From JBGVSA01 sp041807905 (GTDB taxonomy: Bacteria; Pseudomonadota; Gammaproteobacteria; Burkholderiales; Rhodocyclaceae), in the NCBI RefSeq assembly GCF_041807905.1, contig NZ_JBGVSA010000004.1, forward strand, positions 1 through 64,000: a DNA stretch of 64,000 bases, given 5' to 3'. Under the pieces are notes generated by a model. It was given only the letters and a program-made list of their open reading frames with translations, did no database searches and was not told the DNA's origin. Of this stretch, positions 61,100-64,000 are shown piece by piece (the stretch's first letter is position 1; each line of letters begins with the position of its first letter). The position numbers and the translations under genes are program-made.

Positions 61100-61666
61100 A
61101 TGTCCGTCACTACGCTCGACCCGCACACCGCACTGGTCCTCATCGATCTCCAGCGCGGCATCGTCGCGCTGCCCACCGCGCATCCGGCAGACGATATCGT
61201 CGCGCGCGGCGCCCGGCTCGCAGCGGCGTTCCGCCGGCGCGGGCTGCCGGTGGTGCTGGTGAATGTGGCGGGCGGTGCTCCCGGCCGCACGGAGCAGCCA
61301 CGGCGTACCGACGCGTACCCACCGGATTGGGCTGTGCTCGTGCCCGGACTCGATCAACAACCGAGCGACCTCCTTGTCACCAAGCGGACCTGGGGCGCAT
61401 TCACCGACACCCGGCTGAAGGCGCTGCTGGCAGATCGCGGCGTGACGCACATCGTGCTGGCCGGCATCTCGACGAGTATCGGCGTGGAGTCCACCGCGCG
61501 GCAGGCTCATGAGCTTGGACTGAACGTGACGCTGGCCGTCGACGCGATGACCGACACCAACGCCGACGCCCATATCAACAGCGTCACACGCATCTTTCCG
61601 CGCCTGGGAGAAACCGGCACGACCGACGAAATACTCGCCCTGCTCGAAAGAACGCAGAACACCTGA
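61100..61666 (+). CDS. Isochorismatase-fold protein lacking the catalytic Cys
   Basis: 188 residues. D16 (ALVLIDLQRG) and K95 (LVTKRTWGAF) are present, but the usual nucleophile Cys is Gly128 (AGISTSIGVESTARQA). Isochorismatases of the EntB/PhzD type also lack this Cys and hydrolyse a vinyl ether instead of an amide, so an ether or another non-amide substrate is possible. The ATG at 61100 has GGGAG upstream; an in-frame ATG at 61088 overlaps the MarR stop. Cytoplasmic. It is in operon with MarR and an MFS exporter. Confidence 0.87.
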   Translation: MSVTTLDPHTALVLIDLQRGIVALPTAHPADDIVARGARLAAAFRRRGLPVVLVNVAGGAPGRTEQPRRTDAYPPDWAVLVPGLDQQPSDLLVTKRTWGAFTDTRLKALLADRGVTHIVLAGISTSIGVESTARQAHELGLNVTLAVDAMTDTNADAHINSVTRIFPRLGETGTTDEILALLERTQNT

Positions 61667-61689
61667 GGACCGCACGAAGGAATAGCCCC

Positions 61690-62964
61690 ATGGACCGCAG
61701 CACATTCCGCTCCCTTGGCAACTACAACTACCGACTCTGGGCGGCGGGTGCGCTGGTGTCCAACGTCGGAACGTGGATGCAGCGTACGGCGCAGGATTGG
61801 ATCGTGCTTGCCGAACTGACTCATCGCAGCGCGACCGCGGTGGGGATCGTCATGGCGCTGCAATTTGGCCCGCAACTGTTGTTGCTGCCGCTGACCGGGC
61901 TTGCTGCCGACCGCCTCGACCGCCGCAAGCTGCTCATCGCGACGCAAGCGACAATGGGTGCGCTCGCACTCGCCCTGTCGATACTGACCATCACCGGACT
62001 CGTACAGCTATGGCATGTGTACGTTTTCGCATTTCTGCTCGGATGCGCGTCGGCCTTTGATGGCCCCGCTCGCCACACCTTCGTTTCCGAATTGGTCGGG
62101 CAGGCCGACCTTGCCAACGCGGTCGCGCTCAACTCCACGTCGTTCAATGCCGCGCGCATGATCGGCCCCGCCATGGCCGGCGTGCTGATCGCCGCCGTGG
62201 GCAGCGGGTGGGTGTTCCTCATCAACGCCGTGTCCTTTGTGGCGGTACTGGTTTCCTTGTTCCGTCTGCGTGCCGGAGAGTTGCATCCGCGTCCTGCCGC
62301 ACGCCAGGCCAAGAATGGCCTCGCGGAGGGTTTCCGTTATGTATGGGGGCGCCCCGACCTGCGCGCTGCGCTGTTCGCGCTGCTGTTGGTGGGCACGTTC
62401 GGCCTGAACTTCCCGATCTTCATCTCGACCATGTCGGTCACCGTGTTCCACGGTGGCGCGGGACAGTACGGGCTGCTGTCATCGGCGATGGCCATTGGCT
62501 CCGTGACCGGTGCGCTCATGGCCGCCCGTCGCGCACGCCCGCGCATTTCGCTGTTGCTGACCGGGGCGAGCGTGTTCGGAGTCGCGTGTGCCGTCGCGGC
62601 ATCGATGCCGCATTACGTGCTGTTCGGTATGGCGCTGGTGGTCGTCGGTCTGTCGGCACAGACGATCACGACCTCGACCAACAGCCTTGTCCAGTTGTCG
62701 ACCGAGCCCGCGCTGCGCGGCCGGGTGATTGCGATCCTGCTGGCGATCTCGCTGGGCAGCACGCCCGTCGGGGCGCCGATCGTAGGCTGGGTTGCGGACA
62801 CCTTCGGGCCGCGCTGGGCGTTGGCGGTGGGTGCGGCATCCGGCATCGCGGCGGCGCTCGTGCTCTTGCGCTACCTGATGAAATACCGCGGCGTGCGCGT
62901 GCGAATCGATTCCGGCCTGCCGCGGCTGGTGCCTTCCATCGTTCATCGTACACGCGCCGGTTGA
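61690..62964 (+). CDS. MFS exporter (MFS_3, EntS-like)
   Basis: 424 residues with 12 helices. NYRLWAAGALVSNVGTWMQRTAQDWIV near the N-terminus and DRLDRRKLLI between helices 2 and 3 are typical of the MFS_3 group that includes the enterobactin exporter EntS. It is the third gene of the MarR operon, 23 bases after the hydrolase. It probably exports the compound that MarR senses; the identity is unknown. Confidence 0.9.
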   Translation: MDRSTFRSLGNYNYRLWAAGALVSNVGTWMQRTAQDWIVLAELTHRSATAVGIVMALQFGPQLLLLPLTGLAADRLDRRKLLIATQATMGALALALSILTITGLVQLWHVYVFAFLLGCASAFDGPARHTFVSELVGQADLANAVALNSTSFNAARMIGPAMAGVLIAAVGSGWVFLINAVSFVAVLVSLFRLRAGELHPRPAARQAKNGLAEGFRYVWGRPDLRAALFALLLVGTFGLNFPIFISTMSVTVFHGGAGQYGLLSSAMAIGSVTGALMAARRARPRISLLLTGASVFGVACAVAASMPHYVLFGMALVVVGLSAQTITTSTNSLVQLSTEPALRGRVIAILLAISLGSTPVGAPIVGWVADTFGPRWALAVGAASGIAAALVLLRYLMKYRGVRVRIDSGLPRLVPSIVHRTRAG

Positions 62965-63123
62965 CGCGATGCCAGCGGCCCGTCCGTCACGGACTTCAAG
63001 CGTGATACGAACGGTTCAGCACGCTTCCTGACCTGCCATGACGGCGGCTCAAGAGACGTTCGTCACGGCGGAAAGGCGAATCACTTGCCATCGCGCAGGG
63101 CCACACATATAGTCGATTGGCCC

Positions 63124-64000
63124 ATGCTGCCCACGAACAATTCTTCGCTTCCCTCCTCGCTACGCGACAAGCTTCTGGCCGAAGCGCGAGGCGAACTGCT
63201 GGATGGGTTGCGCCAATGCTTGCGCACCATCGGATTCTCGATGCCCGATGTGGTCGAAATCGGTGCCACGGCCGCTGGAGAGTGCTTTGATGAACTGGCA
63301 CGGCTCAAGGACCGGCGCGGGTTCGAAATGGCGCGCAGCCTGACGGCATCGCGCATCAGCCTGCTGCATGAAGCCGACCTCGAATTTTCGATCCGCCTGA
63401 CCGACCTCGCTCGCCGCCTGCGCGAGCTGACCGAAGAAGAACTCCATCCGCTGCATATGCGCTTCGTGCGATTGCTCGATCAGCGCGACGCCAGCGACGA
63501 ACAGACCCCCGTCGGACCGGACGCGGCCTGTGCCGCATTGCGTGCCATCGTCGAAGAAGCCGGGCTGGAGCCCGACATGCGCCTGCATATGCTGGTGCGC
63601 GCCGAGGCGCCGTTTGGCGCCATGCTGCGTCAGTTGTATCGCAAGCTCAATGAACGCTTTGAGCTGGCGGGCGTGGCCGGCAGCCTGTATGGGCGGCCGC
63701 GCAGTGCGCCCGCTGCGCCGCCCGAACTGCCGCCCGGCGGTTCGCTGCAACAACTCCAGCAGCGTCTGGTGGCCGCCGGTGCCCACGAGGCCATGACGAG
63801 CCATTCGCTCGATCCCGGGCTGTCGGCGGCGCTGCGCGAACAAGTTCTGTCATGGCTGGCCGACCAGCAGGCGCAGCGTGCCGGGCAGCCATCGGAAACA
63901 CCCCTGCAAGGACTGGGCGCGGCCGGCTTGTCGGGCCTGCTCAGCGTGTCGACACGTGCTTCGCTCGAAGCTGTCAGCCAAGTGTTCGAGACGCTCTATG
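63124..64000 (+). CDS. DUF1631 family protein, 3' end cut by window edge
   Basis: At least 292 codons are open from the ATG at 63124 to the right edge. The sequence is helical, with a segment LLHEADLEFSIRLTDLARRLRELTEEELHPLHMRF near residues 79-115 and a Gln/Leu-rich middle, as in the DUF1631 family (often misnamed thymidine phosphorylase). Full members are about 700-800 residues, so more than half is outside the window. Its 159-base upstream region follows the MFS gene without a clear terminator. Function unknown. Confidence 0.8.
   Translation, partial: MLPTNNSSLPSSLRDKLLAEARGELLDGLRQCLRTIGFSMPDVVEIGATAAGECFDELARLKDRRGFEMARSLTASRISLLHEADLEFSIRLTDLARRLRELTEEELHPLHMRFVRLLDQRDASDEQTPVGPDAACAALRAIVEEAGLEPDMRLHMLVRAEAPFGAMLRQLYRKLNERFELAGVAGSLYGRPRSAPAAPPELPPGGSLQQLQQRLVAAGAHEAMTSHSLDPGLSAALREQVLSWLADQQAQRAGQPSETPLQGLGAAGLSGLLSVSTRASLEAVSQVFETLY

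Overview
The window is high-GC chromosomal DNA from a betaproteobacterium, most likely order Burkholderiales. Evidence: a fmt-def / LysM protein-dprA-smg-topB block, a Bug-type tripartite tricarboxylate transporter, several large type V autotransporters (one with an extended signal peptide region), and lipoprotein-type RND/ABC efflux parts. The exact genus cannot be told from sequence reading alone. I see no rRNA, tRNA, CRISPR array, insertion sequence or prophage; the window reads as ordinary chromosome with accessory metabolic islands.

Layout. 1-4607 (minus): most of a giant autotransporter adhesin whose passenger carries about 17 copies of a 53-residue beta-helix repeat; its barrel runs off the left edge. 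5155-5709: an orphan protein with a C-terminal membrane tail. 6388-9970: GFA-fold enzyme, membrane alpha/beta-hydrolase, purT. 10061-21916: a two-sided cluster for uptake and ring-opening of an N-heterocycle. 22070-31013: two more autotransporters around a LysR/MFS pair. 31135-33969: S33 lipase-like hydrolase, glutathione reductase, double-CDGSH protein. 34046-39223: TetR - HlyD - ABC ATPase - ABC-2 permease - NodT outer membrane factor efflux operon. 39325-41438: GNAT_6/FemAB-like protein and a family 2 glycosyltransferase. 41547-47188: IclR - dgoK - dgoA - TctC - TctB - TctA sugar-acid operon. 47364-57680: housekeeping (rep, yccF, fmt, def, LysM protein, dprA, smg, topB, DUF924). 57937-62964: MHS-type MFS, ubiX with an overlapping Gx-transporter/HepS1-like membrane protein, and a MarR - isochorismatase-fold - MFS operon. 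63124-end: a DUF1631 protein cut by the right edge.

The most interesting part is 10061-21916. A LysR regulator is divergent from a cyanuric acid hydrolase/barbiturase-family enzyme, the same arrangement as atzR-atzD in the known cyanurate operon, but the rest differs. It has two NMT1-type substrate-binding proteins sharing one ATPase and one permease, a deaminase-like amidohydrolase, a RutB/BiuH-like cysteine hydrolase, an SDR lacking the usual catalytic Ser, a dihydroorotase/allantoinase-like enzyme, a LOG-type phosphoribohydrolase and a DUF3830 protein. Together these could release a base from a nucleotide, import it, deaminate it, open the ring and cleave the linear ureide. The substrate is not evident from sequence.
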